A stretch of DNA of 8,660 nucleotides from JAVBOP01 sp031550405 (GTDB lineage: Bacteria > Bacteroidota > Ignavibacteria > Kapaibacteriales > UBA2268): contig JAVBOP010000036.1 of the NCBI GenBank assembly GCA_031550405.1, positions 1 to 8,660 of the forward strand. The letters are read 5' to 3'. Shown piece after piece: positions 1 through 7,114 of the stretch. A program made the translations under genes and the position numbers. The notes under the pieces were generated by a model. It had not been told where the DNA came from. It did not search any database and worked only from the letters and a program-made list of their open reading frames with translations. Each line of letters opens with the position of its first letter. Position 1 is the first letter of the stretch.

Positions 1-1
1 T

Positions 2-106
2 ACTCCGGGCAATAGCGGCATTGTAATCGTCAAAGATGGCAAAATCGCTGAAAAAAAGATAGTCAATATCGACAATTATGAAAAAATGATTAACAGCCTG
101 AAATAG
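2..106 (+). CDS. C-terminal end of a truncated gene, possibly thioredoxin-fold
   Basis: An open frame runs from the window edge to a TAG stop at 104-106 and gives 34 residues, starting TPGNSGIVIVKDGKI and ending NYEKMINSLK. The gene begins outside the window. A 'TPG...IVIVKDGKI' pattern followed by a short charged helix resembles the end of a thioredoxin fold, where a cis-proline precedes a beta hairpin and a final helix. That is a weak inference from a short tail. It is convergent with nrnA, with 34 bases between the two stop codons, and I see no convincing intrinsic terminator in that gap. The frame is supported by good codon use and by the absence of any competing frame. The function should be treated as unknown. 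Confidence 0.55.
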   Translation, partial: TPGNSGIVIVKDGKIAEKKIVNIDNYEKMINSLK

Positions 107-140
107 CTCTCCGAATGATTTTTTTCAGAAAATTTTGATG

Positions 141-1151
141 CTAATTTGTATGTTTTGACAATGCGTCTTTAATATCGTTAATTATTATTGATTTGGCATT
201 TTCAATGGTGATGTTGCGCAAGCGCAGCCCCGCGGCATTAATATGACCGCCACCATCATGCTTTGCGGCAATATTTCGGACATCTATGTCTCCGCGCGAA
301 CGCAGTGAAACACGTATCTCATGTTTTTCAAAAATTTCCACAAACAAAGCCCCCACCTGTGTCCCACGCACCGCCAGCGTCTTGTCCGAATACCCCGTTA
401 CATCCTTATCGTTCGTATCCGTCTGCTTCATTATATCATTCGTTATTGTCATGGTCGCCAGCCTGCCGCTCAAGTGCAGCTCCAAACTATTATAAGCCTG
501 CCCAAGCAATTTCAGCTGGTGTATGGTATTTTGGTTATAGACTTCATCGTAAATATCTGACGGATTAGCACCGCAATCCACTAAATCCGCTGCAATCCGC
601 AGAACATCCGCACTCGTGTTTGAAAAGCGAAAATTTCCCGTATCCGTCATAATTGCCGTATATATAGCCTCTGCTGTTTCACGTGTTATCTTCCCTCTTG
701 CCTGCCTGATGAAATAATATATCAGCTCGCCTGTCGAAGAAGCATTCGAATTGACGAGATAAATATCGGCAATATCCTCATGACCTATATGGTGGTCTAT
801 CATTACCTTGCGGGCATTCGACGCTGTTACAGCGTTATCCAGCGTTTTTATTCGCGTTATATCATTAAAATCGAGCATAAATATAACATCAGCAGTCATC
901 ACATGCCTGTCATGCAGCTGCGGATTATATTCCTTGACCCTGTTAGAATTGGCAAGAAACTTAAGATTGGGCGGCGTAGCGCTTTCGGATATAAATATAT
1001 GCGCATTTTTGCCATTTGCCACTGCGAAGTCATACAAAGCCAGCGCAGAGCCAATAGCGTCGCCATCCGGATTTATATGCGTTACTATCACTATCTTTTC
1101 GGCTGCATGCAACAGCTCTATTCCGGCAGAAAAATTTATAATATTGCTCAT
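141..1151 (-). CDS. nrnA: Bifunctional oligoribonuclease / pAp phosphatase (DHH/DHHA1 family)
   Basis: A cytoplasmic phosphoesterase of the NrnA type. The family degrades very short RNAs (nanoRNA) and can dephosphorylate pAp to AMP using Mn2+. Numbered from the ATG at 1151 (336 residues, normal for the family), all DHH motifs are visible: THINPDGDA with H25, D29 and D31; the LDFND motif with D94; the DHH triad at 119-121; and MTDTG with D170. The C-terminal DHHA1 domain carries the GGGHxxAAG substrate-binding motif at 300-308. An in-frame TTG lies 18 bases further upstream (1167-1169), but the ATG is preferred because AGGA sits seven bases before it and because the protein then begins just ahead of the first conserved strand. 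It lies downstream of the DUF1015 gene on the same strand but is separated from it by a probable terminator, so it is likely transcribed alone. I could not identify a convincing promoter. The family call is very secure; the exact substrate preference is inferred. Confidence 0.93.
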   Translation of the reverse strand: MSNIINFSAGIELLHAAEKIVIVTHINPDGDAIGSALALYDFAVANGKNAHIFISESATPPNLKFLANSNRVKEYNPQLHDRHVMTADVIFMLDFNDITRIKTLDNAVTASNARKVMIDHHIGHEDIADIYLVNSNASSTGELIYYFIRQARGKITRETAEAIYTAIMTDTGNFRFSNTSADVLRIAADLVDCGANPSDIYDEVYNQNTIHQLKLLGQAYNSLELHLSGRLATMTITNDIMKQTDTNDKDVTGYSDKTLAVRGTQVGALFVEIFEKHEIRVSLRSRGDIDVRNIAAKHDGGGHINAAGLRLRNITIENAKSIIINDIKDALSKHTN

Positions 1152-1158
1152 TAATATT

Positions 1159-1162
1159 TCCT
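1159..1162 (-). promoter_or_regulatory. Ribosome binding site deciding the nrnA start
   Basis: On the minus strand the sequence reads AGGA, then seven bases, then ATG (1149-1151). This spacing fits a Shine-Dalgarno site. It supports the ATG over the upstream in-frame TTG at 1167-1169, which has no such site before it. Confidence 0.5.
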
Positions 1163-1251
1163 GTATCAACAGAATTATGAAAAAAAAATCATTTTTAAAA
1201 GCATGATATATTTAAGCCTCGCAAAAAAAGATTTAAATATTACACTGCTAT

Positions 1252-1288
1252 TAAACAAGAAATGGGCGATACAGTTTCACCCATTTCA
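1252..1288 (-). terminator. Probable intrinsic terminator after the DUF1015 gene
   Basis: Inverted repeat GAAATGGG (1259-1266) and CCCATTTC (1280-1287). Read on the minus strand the stem extends to ten pairs, with one G-U pair, around a nine-base loop, and is followed by TTGTTTAA. It lies 37 bases beyond the stop codon of the DUF1015 gene and upstream of nrnA, so it would separate the two. The T-tract is short and interrupted, so termination may be partial. Confidence 0.6.
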
Positions 1289-1323
1289 GTATTTATTTTG
1301 TGCTTTTTTTAATTATCGATTAC

Positions 1324-2565
1324 TTAGTCCATGAAATGAACGAACATGCCGTCAGCAAGTTTTGGCTCAAACCAAGTGGATTTTGGAGGCATGATTTGTC
1401 CCGCATCCGCAATGTCCATAAGCTCTTGTATTGAAGTAGCATACATCGCAAACGCAACCTTCATTTCGCCAGAATTAACGCGTCTTTCCAACTCGTTCAA
1501 ACCGCGAATGCCGCCGACAAAATCTATGCGTTTGCTTGTGCGTGGATCGTCAATACCAAGAATCGGAGCAAGAATATGCTTCTGCAATAACGCAACATCA
1601 AGCCCTTCAACAGGATCAGTCGTGTTTGTATATTCCGATTTGAAATTAAGTTTACACCATTTTTTGTCAATGTACATGCCGATTTCACCTTTTTGAGCAG
1701 GTTTATATTGGCTTGGCATTTCAGTTATATCAAAAAATTTCTTTAATTTTTCAAAAAATTCTGCTTCTGTATTGCCATTCAAATCAATAACTAAACGGTT
1801 GTAATCCATTATATATAAATGACTTGCAGGGAATAATACAGCCATATAATAGTTGTATTCTTCTGTGCCGTTATGATTTGGATTTGCCTTTTCGCGTTCA
1901 CGTCCAACAATTGCACCGGCAGCCGAACGATGATGACCATCAGCAATATAAAAATATTTCGTGTCCTTGAAAATTTCCTGCAACCTGTCGCTTGTAGCCT
2001 TATCGCGAATAACCCACGAAGTGTGGCGAACGTCCATATTATCAACCAAATCATTGTCTGGAGCATTTTTTGCGATGCTTGCTATAATTTCGTTAACCTC
2101 TTTATTATCAGGCATTGTGAGGAAAATCGGACCTGTGTGGGCATTCGTTACGCGAACATGCTCGGAGCGGTCTTCTTCCTTGTCTTTGCGTGTTTTTTCA
2201 TGCTTTTTGATGTTGTCATTCCAATAATCATCCTTGTTCACGCAACCAACCAAGCCATACTGAGTACGACCATTCATAGTTTGAGCATATAAATAAAGAT
2301 ATGTTTGGTCATCTTCGATTAAAATTTTGTCATCAATTAGCTTCTGCAAATTCTCTTTTGCCTTTTGGTAAACTCTTGAATCGTGCAAATCAATGCTTGG
2401 GTCAAGGTCAACTTCGGGTTTTCCGACATGCAAAAATGAGAGGGGATTACTTTTTACTTCTTCTCTTGCTTCATCGGAACTTAAAACATCGTAAGGTTTT
2501 GCAGCAACTTTTTGTGCAAATTCTTGTTTGGGTCTGAAAGCCCTGAATGGGCGAAATATTGGCAT
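1324..2565 (-). CDS. DUF1015 family protein, possible serine-kinase-like enzyme
   Basis: A 413-residue cytoplasmic protein that matches the DUF1015 (COG4198) family over its full length. Visible family features are the N-terminal MPIFRPFRAFRP and AKPYDVL segments (1-28), an HEKT motif (122-125), the central ADGHHR motif (residues 208-213), and the C-terminal PKSTWFEPKLADGMFVH segment (394-410). There is no signal peptide or membrane segment. The DGHHR box resembles a motif in the ParB/sulfiredoxin-fold serine kinases (SerK, SbnI). From memory, genes of this family often sit beside serA and serC in other genomes, which would fit a role in serine metabolism. Here there are no such neighbours, so function is not shown. 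The ATG at 2565 is supported by AGGTG just upstream on the minus strand and by the conserved N-terminus. The gene has its own candidate promoter and terminator and appears monocistronic. Confidence 0.9.
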   Translation of the reverse strand: MPIFRPFRAFRPKQEFAQKVAAKPYDVLSSDEAREEVKSNPLSFLHVGKPEVDLDPSIDLHDSRVYQKAKENLQKLIDDKILIEDDQTYLYLYAQTMNGRTQYGLVGCVNKDDYWNDNIKKHEKTRKDKEEDRSEHVRVTNAHTGPIFLTMPDNKEVNEIIASIAKNAPDNDLVDNMDVRHTSWVIRDKATSDRLQEIFKDTKYFYIADGHHRSAAGAIVGREREKANPNHNGTEEYNYYMAVLFPASHLYIMDYNRLVIDLNGNTEAEFFEKLKKFFDITEMPSQYKPAQKGEIGMYIDKKWCKLNFKSEYTNTTDPVEGLDVALLQKHILAPILGIDDPRTSKRIDFVGGIRGLNELERRVNSGEMKVAFAMYATSIQELMDIADAGQIMPPKSTWFEPKLADGMFVHFMD

Positions 2566-2622
2566 AATGCACCTGTTTTTATTATAAAATTAATGAAAAT
2601 AGATTATTTAAAATAAAACGTT

Positions 2623-2654
2623 GCAATTTACGAATAAGTAATATAATGTGCAAA
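2623..2654 (-). promoter_or_regulatory. Candidate promoter of the DUF1015 gene
   Basis: On the minus strand TTTG (2651-2654) is followed after exactly 20 bases by TAAATTGC (2623-2630), a partial match to the Bacteroidota -7 box TAnnTTTG. The start codon lies about 58 bases downstream. It overlaps the T-tract of the terminator of the preceding gene. The -7 box is imperfect, so the call is tentative. Confidence 0.35.
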
Positions 2655-2694
2655 GTAAAAAATGTGGTCTCTTGATAAGATGTACCAAGAGACC
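2653..2694 (-). terminator. Intrinsic terminator after the PD40/OmpA gene
   Basis: A perfect nine-base inverted repeat, GGTCTCTTG (2666-2674) and CAAGAGACC (2686-2694), has an 11-base loop. On the minus strand the stem is followed by ACATTTTTTAC, which provides an uninterrupted run of six T. It begins 28 bases past the stop codon of the large envelope-protein gene. This is the clearest rho-independent terminator in the window. Confidence 0.85.
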
Positions 2695-2722
2695 GTTGAG
2701 CAGAAAAATGATTTTTTTTTAA

Positions 2723-5386
2723 TTATTTCGTGGCTGATGTGATTGTTGACTCTATCAACACCTGCACTGTTCTGTTGTAGAAACGACCTTCGGGTATATT
2801 GTTTGGATACAGCGGTTCTTCAGGTCCAACGCCTCTAACAGCCAGATTCTTGTATTTTCCGCCTGATTGCCTTTGAATACCGTTTTTCACAGTTGTAGCA
2901 CGGCGTTCTGAAAGCTTCACGTTGTGGTCGAAAAGACCAACTATGTCGGTATGCCCAATAACTTCTACATCTGATGAAGGCATAACGCGGTCATATACAT
3001 AATCACGCATCACTCTCTCATTAACAGGTCCTGCCTCGGCACTGTTGAATGGGAATAATATTAAACTGTAATTTTCTTTAGTTTTACCTTCGCCTGTTGC
3101 AATCATGCGCTCTTCAGTTGACACCTGATGCGTAGGTATATCGACAGGATCCGATGTACATACCGCTCCAGACTTGGTTGTTACAATTAGTTGAGCTGTG
3201 TATGCCTGATTATCCGTTGGATATTCCCCGTTATCATTTGTCCAGTCCCAAGTATAAGCTGTATCAGTAGTTCCTATTTTTTCAAGCGTAATCCATTCCT
3301 TATCTCCGCGTTTGATTACTATTTTGCGACTTGCAACGATATTGTTATCAATACCATTTTTCATAGAGAATACCATTTCTTCAGGCTGCGGCACAGTGGC
3401 AATATCCTTGTCAAATACAGGTTTGAATACTTCCCACTCATCGCAAACCAGTTCAACTCGCCTGTTCTCAATTATACCCAGACTATCTCTAGGATTCGAT
3501 GGTGTTTTAGGCAGATTTCTATAAGTTAATTTCATTCTGTCGGGACTTATATTCCATATATCTCTCAGATAGTTATACACATTGTCAGCTCTTTCCTTGG
3601 ACAATCCTTCACGCTTTTCAGCAGCTGTTCCTGCGTCGTTGCATCCTACTATTTCGATATTTACATTAGGATGCTTTTGCAGTCTGAAGCCGAAAATATT
3701 CAATATATGATAGTATTTGCTCAGAGTGCCGCCTGTAATTGTTGTATCTGAAAACAAACGAGCATCATTGTTAGATTTGAATCTGATATATCGGCTTGGA
3801 ATTTCGGAAGAACCTGCCTCAAAGAAAACGTATGTCAACAGTGGATATAAGTTCCAGTTTAATATTTCTTCCATCACAAGCCCGTTGAAATTTGCCAGCT
3901 TCTTGTCTGTTAGCTTTGCCTTTTTGATATATTCTGCTTCAGCCACTCTTGGCACCAGGCTTGGTCTTTCACCCATAGGTATGGTAATTACAATAGAATC
4001 TGCATGTTTTGCAGCAGTATTCGGATCTTCTGTAATTTTGGGCTGTTTTACCTTTTGTCTAATTGTCTTGGCGCCAAATCTTGGATTGGAAGAAGTGATT
4101 TCCAATTCAACAGAGTCAGCATTTTTGAAATCGTTATATGTAACAATATATTCAAAATTAGTCTTTTTGGAATCAAGGATACTGCTGTCTATTGTGTTAG
4201 TTGCAGAATTGCGCACAGTTACCGTTGCGGGAATCAAATCGCCTGTACACTCATCAACCACAATACCTTTTACGAGAATCGTACGTGGATATGTTGGCAC
4301 AATTCCCATGAACAGGTCAAGCCCGCCTTGATAATTCGGTATATCGCTCCGTGTAGACGAGAAATACATTACATCGCCCGCAGCAGTCATTGTGAAAAAC
4401 TGTTCATCGCCTTTAGTATTTAATGGTTCTCCCATATTCACTGGAGCCGACCATATTTTTGAAGAAGGAGAATATTCTGAATAGTAAAAATCCAATCCGC
4501 CATAATTTGGCGAATGCCCATCAGAAGAAAATACCAGCGTCTTACCATCAGCACAAATAAATGGCGAGCAATCTTTACCTTTGGTATTAACAGTTTCAAG
4601 ATTTTTTGCAGACTTCCATTCATCCAAATCATTATCCCAGTCACAATACCAAATATCCATTTCTTCATGTTTATTGCGGCCGCTGCTATTTTTGCCGGGT
4701 CTTGTCGATACAAAGTATAATCTACTTTGGTCAGATGTTATGGACGGCTGCGAATCGAAATATTCAGAGTTTACATTTTTTCCTAAATTCATAGGCTTGC
4801 CCCATGTTTCTCCACTTAATGTAACCTTATATATGTCGCAATCGCCAAATCCGTCAGGTCTGTTGCAACCTGTGAAATATAATGTTTTGCCATCGGCAGA
4901 TATAGTTGCAACACCTTCATTGAGCACTGTATTGATGCCTAACTGGTCATTATCCACAGATTCATCAATATTATATGAGGAAGTATTGTAAACGGTGTCT
5001 GTACTATTGGATTTTTTAATAGCCCAAAAATCTGTAGAAAGTTTACCATTAGGAAGTTTTTTGCTGCCCATGCGATTTGACACAAAGTAAATAATTTTGC
5101 CATCAGCCGTAACTGTTGGAGCATAATCCTCATATTCAGTATTTACAACTGGTCCGAGATTGATTATTTTTATTCGAGAATTTCCGGCTATTCCAAGACC
5201 AGAAGGAGAGCCGTCGGGTGCTTCTAACTGTATACCATACAAGAACTTCTCGGTATTCAATTGACTTATCAGCAAATCATTTTCTGTCGAAGAGACATTA
5301 TTTATCGTTTCATTTGCTAATAGAACAGGTGTAAATAGCAGTGCTAATAAAACTAACTTCATCAACTTTGTAGTAGCTCGTTTCAT
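2723..5386 (-). CDS. Exported PD40-repeat protein with two OmpA-like domains
   Basis: An 887-residue envelope protein. Residues 1-24 look like a signal peptide (KR at the N-terminus, a Leu-rich core, cleavage plausible after A24), so export to the periplasm is expected. Five PD40/WD40-like blades follow, at roughly 83-122, 157-187, 207-247, 268-302 and 325-360, each with an S/T-x-D/A-G-K...YFxS pattern and often ending in D-[IFL]-[YFW]. Residues ~369-445 form a carboxypeptidase-regulatory-like beta-sandwich (VKGIVVDECTGDLIPATVTV). An OmpA-like domain spans ~514-648, an Ig/FlgD-like segment (WDWTNDNGEY) ~687-748, and a second OmpA-like domain ~771-878 carries GHTDxxG (811-817) and LSERRA (825-830). 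In such domains Asp and Arg bind peptidoglycan; both OmpA copies retain them (D584/R599 and D814/R828 or R829). A structural or scaffold role anchoring an outer-membrane complex to the cell wall is inferred. AAGGA five bases before the ATG supports the start. No gene partner adjoins it. Confidence 0.9.
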   Translation of the reverse strand: MKRATTKLMKLVLLALLFTPVLLANETINNVSSTENDLLISQLNTEKFLYGIQLEAPDGSPSGLGIAGNSRIKIINLGPVVNTEYEDYAPTVTADGKIIYFVSNRMGSKKLPNGKLSTDFWAIKKSNSTDTVYNTSSYNIDESVDNDQLGINTVLNEGVATISADGKTLYFTGCNRPDGFGDCDIYKVTLSGETWGKPMNLGKNVNSEYFDSQPSITSDQSRLYFVSTRPGKNSSGRNKHEEMDIWYCDWDNDLDEWKSAKNLETVNTKGKDCSPFICADGKTLVFSSDGHSPNYGGLDFYYSEYSPSSKIWSAPVNMGEPLNTKGDEQFFTMTAAGDVMYFSSTRSDIPNYQGGLDLFMGIVPTYPRTILVKGIVVDECTGDLIPATVTVRNSATNTIDSSILDSKKTNFEYIVTYNDFKNADSVELEITSSNPRFGAKTIRQKVKQPKITEDPNTAAKHADSIVITIPMGERPSLVPRVAEAEYIKKAKLTDKKLANFNGLVMEEILNWNLYPLLTYVFFEAGSSEIPSRYIRFKSNNDARLFSDTTITGGTLSKYYHILNIFGFRLQKHPNVNIEIVGCNDAGTAAEKREGLSKERADNVYNYLRDIWNISPDRMKLTYRNLPKTPSNPRDSLGIIENRRVELVCDEWEVFKPVFDKDIATVPQPEEMVFSMKNGIDNNIVASRKIVIKRGDKEWITLEKIGTTDTAYTWDWTNDNGEYPTDNQAYTAQLIVTTKSGAVCTSDPVDIPTHQVSTEERMIATGEGKTKENYSLILFPFNSAEAGPVNERVMRDYVYDRVMPSSDVEVIGHTDIVGLFDHNVKLSERRATTVKNGIQRQSGGKYKNLAVRGVGPEEPLYPNNIPEGRFYNRTVQVLIESTITSATK

Positions 5387-5448
5387 AAAATTCCTTGATT
5401 TTTTGTTATTTATTTAGTTAATAGAATATTTCCGCCTTGAAATAATGT

Positions 5449-5480
5449 TCAATATAACGTATTTTTTTTTAACAATCAAA
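5449..5480 (-). promoter_or_regulatory. Candidate promoter of the PD40/OmpA gene
   Basis: On the minus strand TTTG (5477-5480) precedes TATATTGA (5449-5456) by exactly 20 bases, the same arrangement as in front of the DUF1015 gene. The spacer contains an A9 run. The start codon lies about 62 bases downstream, with AAGGA just before it. The -7 box matches TAnnTTTG only partly. Confidence 0.42.
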
Positions 5481-5507
5481 CATATTGAGCAAAAATTTTG
5501 TATTTTT

Positions 5508-5539
5508 TTGACATGATTATTGTCTTTTTTCTACATTTA
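5508..5539 (+). promoter_or_regulatory. Candidate promoter of queC
   Basis: TTG (5508-5510, within TTGACA) is followed after 21 bases by TACATTTA (5532-5539), a five-of-six match to the fixed bases of TAnnTTTG. It would give a leader of roughly 60 bases before the queC ATG. Confidence 0.4.
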
Positions 5540-5606
5540 GCTGTAAGCAAAGTATTTTTTTCACAATATCAAGGGCAAATATACATATTTTTCATATTTT
5601 TACAGC

Positions 5607-6284
5607 ATGAAAAAATTAGCAATAATACTTTTAAGCGGCGGAATGGACAGCCTCACCACCCTTGCTATCGCTATCAACAGCGGCTATACGCCATGCGTAT
5701 TGCATGTAAGTTATGGTCAAGCAACTCAGCGCAAGGAGCTCGATGCCTTCCATAATATATCGGATTATTATAACATACCTAACCATCATAAATTAATAGT
5801 AGATATAGATTATTTGCGACAAATCGGCGGCTCGTCTCTGACCAGTAAAAATGTAAAAATGGAAATTTCAGATGATATTCCTAACAGTTATGTGCCGTTT
5901 CGCAATGCAAACTTATTAGCAATTGCAACATCCTGGGCAGAAATAATCGATGCAAATGCAATATTCATTGGAGCGAGCGAAGTAGATTTCAGCGGCTATC
6001 CGGATTGCCGCCGCATATTTTTTGATGCTTTTGAGAAATCAATCCAATATGGCACAAAATCCGGTAATGGCATAAAAATAATAACTCCAATCATAAGCAA
6101 AACCAAAAGCGTCGCCATAAAAACCGCCGTGCATCTGCAAGCGCCGCTGGAATTATCCTGGAGCTGCTATTACAGTAATGATTTGGCTTGCGGCGAATGT
6201 CCATCCTGCACATTAAGATTGGCTGGATTTAAGCAAGCCGGCATCAAAGACCAAATAAAATACAAAAGCAGTATTGATTTATGA
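5607..6284 (+). CDS. queC: 7-cyano-7-deazaguanine (preQ0) synthase QueC
   Basis: A cytoplasmic ATP-dependent enzyme that converts 7-carboxy-7-deazaguanine and ammonia to preQ0, the precursor of queuosine in tRNA. At 225 residues it has the usual length. The PP-loop SGGMDS lies at 10-15. The family segments YVPFRNANLL (95-104) and GASEVDFSGYPDCR (122-135) are intact. The zinc site is complete, with C187, C195, C198 and C201 in the pattern CYYSNDLACGECPSC. The ATG is fixed by the short distance to the PP-loop; there is no Shine-Dalgarno site before it, only an AT-rich leader. No other queuosine gene (queD, queE, queF, tgt) is nearby, so it is a single-gene unit here. The product could also feed 7-deazaguanine DNA modification, but nothing in the window supports that. 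It is convergent with the DUF2461 gene, 61 bases between stops, with no strong terminator hairpin seen in the gap. Confidence 0.96.
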   Translation: MKKLAIILLSGGMDSLTTLAIAINSGYTPCVLHVSYGQATQRKELDAFHNISDYYNIPNHHKLIVDIDYLRQIGGSSLTSKNVKMEISDDIPNSYVPFRNANLLAIATSWAEIIDANAIFIGASEVDFSGYPDCRRIFFDAFEKSIQYGTKSGNGIKIITPIISKTKSVAIKTAVHLQAPLELSWSCYYSNDLACGECPSCTLRLAGFKQAGIKDQIKYKSSIDL

Positions 6285-6345
6285 ATATTTTTTAATAAAT
6301 GTATTGAAAATGTTGTCGGCTGTCGAGCACAGGCATTCTTTATAT

Positions 6346-7074
6346 CTATGCTATCGCTTCATTAAAAAACTCAAGAAATGGCACAGCGATTGCAGCTTTC
6401 CCGGCAACATATTCTATCTGGTCAATATTCACAAGCTCTTTATTTATTACGCTGTTATATACAGAATACTCTTTACATTTGATCAGCTCAATTGCAGGAT
6501 CATCTTTATCAAATCCAGCAGGCGGACGCTTTAAAGCCTCATTCTCAAACATATCAGGAAACGCTGCCCGGAAGCTCCTGTTTTCACTTATTTTAATGAA
6601 TTCGTTATAATCTTCGCTCCATTTATTGCGAATAGCCTTCCACACAGCTGGCTCGGGCATGTGAACGCCACATGATATGAAACTGGGATATTTTTCCCAG
6701 CCGCAATCGCTGCCGTCATCCGCATTGGAGTTTTCAAAGCCAGATATGTGCAAATACAAGCCAACAGAATCTATCTGCCTGTCAAATGCCGGCTTATACG
6801 GGAAGTATACTCCGACATGTGTTTTGTATGGCTCTTTGTTTTTTGAAAAGCGCACATCTCTATATATACGGAACAGCGACTTCTTTATATCTGCAATATA
6901 TGGCAAGCCCATATTAGCAAATTCTTGTTTAAGTTGTGCAACAAAATTTTCAGATGCCTGTTTCACGTGGAACAAATATCTATCCTTGTTGCTGTTAAAC
7001 CACTCACGGTTATTGTTATCCGATAGCTCTTTTAAAAATACAACTGTCTCGTCAGTAAAATATTGATTACCCAT
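6346..7074 (-). CDS. DUF2461 family protein of unknown function (contains an embedded parS-like site)
   Basis: A 242-residue protein matching DUF2461 (TIGR02453). Family hallmarks are FLKELSDNNNREWFNSNKDRY at the N-terminus (13-33), the highly conserved RIYRDVRFSKNKEPYKTH (69-86), and CGVHMPEP (135-142). It has no signal peptide or membrane segment. The biochemical role is not established to my knowledge. The conserved Arg, Lys and His residues suggest binding of an anionic ligand, but that is inference. Codons 34-39 (L-F-H-V-K-Q) coincide with a parS-like sequence at 6959-6974, so part of this protein sequence may be fixed by a DNA site rather than by protein function. The start ATG at 7074 has no Shine-Dalgarno site but a strong Bacteroidota-type promoter lies about 40 bases upstream. 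The gene is monocistronic as far as can be seen. Confidence 0.9.
   Translation of the reverse strand: MGNQYFTDETVVFLKELSDNNNREWFNSNKDRYLFHVKQASENFVAQLKQEFANMGLPYIADIKKSLFRIYRDVRFSKNKEPYKTHVGVYFPYKPAFDRQIDSVGLYLHISGFENSNADDGSDCGWEKYPSFISCGVHMPEPAVWKAIRNKWSEDYNEFIKISENRSFRAAFPDMFENEALKRPPAGFDKDDPAIELIKCKEYSVYNSVINKELVNIDQIEYVAGKAAIAVPFLEFFNEAIA
6959..6974. other. parS-like centromere site inside the DUF2461 gene
   Basis: The plus strand reads TGTTTCACGTGGAACA. Its left half, TGTTTCAC, is exactly the half-site of the classic ParB target TGTTTCACGTGAAACA, and its right half, GTGGAACA, is the half-site of the variant seen in Pseudomonas. It therefore differs from each full consensus by one base. 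ParB loads at such sites and spreads to organise and segregate the origin region. The site lies in-frame in the DUF2461 coding sequence and is read there as Phe-His-Val-Lys. A second site lies 214 bases away. Confidence 0.8.
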
Positions 7075-7114
7075 AGAACTAACATTACATTAAAAACAAT
7101 ACAATATACTATTG

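Larger units (their letters stand above)
5387..5606. promoter_or_regulatory. Divergent promoter region between the PD40/OmpA gene and queC
   Basis: A 220-base AT-rich stretch that separates two divergent genes. It holds the two candidate promoters listed separately and a run of nine T at 5462-5470. I looked for a preQ1 riboswitch in the leader of queC and saw no recognisable aptamer pattern. No open frame of interest is present. Confidence 0.5.

Noticed and set aside
675..690. A third parS-like sequence, TGTTTCACGTGTTATC, inside nrnA
   Set aside because: The left half and the central CACGTG fit, but the right half breaks the palindrome at four positions (12 of 16 match). It is over 6 kb from the other two and is easily explained by the codons for I-T-R-E-T. 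It may be a chance half-site.
3717..4331. A long plus-strand open frame (204 codons) opposite the envelope-protein gene
   Set aside because: It is antisense to a clearly conserved coding region, with no recognisable domain, promoter or ribosome site; it is a shadow of the real frame.
4950..4958. Perfect DnaA-box consensus TTATCCACA, with a relaxed box TTATACACA at 3573-3581
   Set aside because: Both lie within the coding sequence of the envelope-protein gene, are 1.4 kb apart, and are not clustered or next to an AT-rich unwinding region. I do not call an origin in this window.
5546..5606. Possible preQ1 riboswitch in the queC leader
   Set aside because: The leader is short and AT-rich, with no C-rich loop, A-rich tail or stem pattern of the known preQ1 aptamers.
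6285..6345. Possible bidirectional terminator between convergent queC and the DUF2461 gene
   Set aside because: Only AT-only or four-pair stems (for example ATTTAT/ATAAAT near the queC stop, CTGT/ACAG) can be drawn, without a convincing GC-rich hairpin and T-tract.
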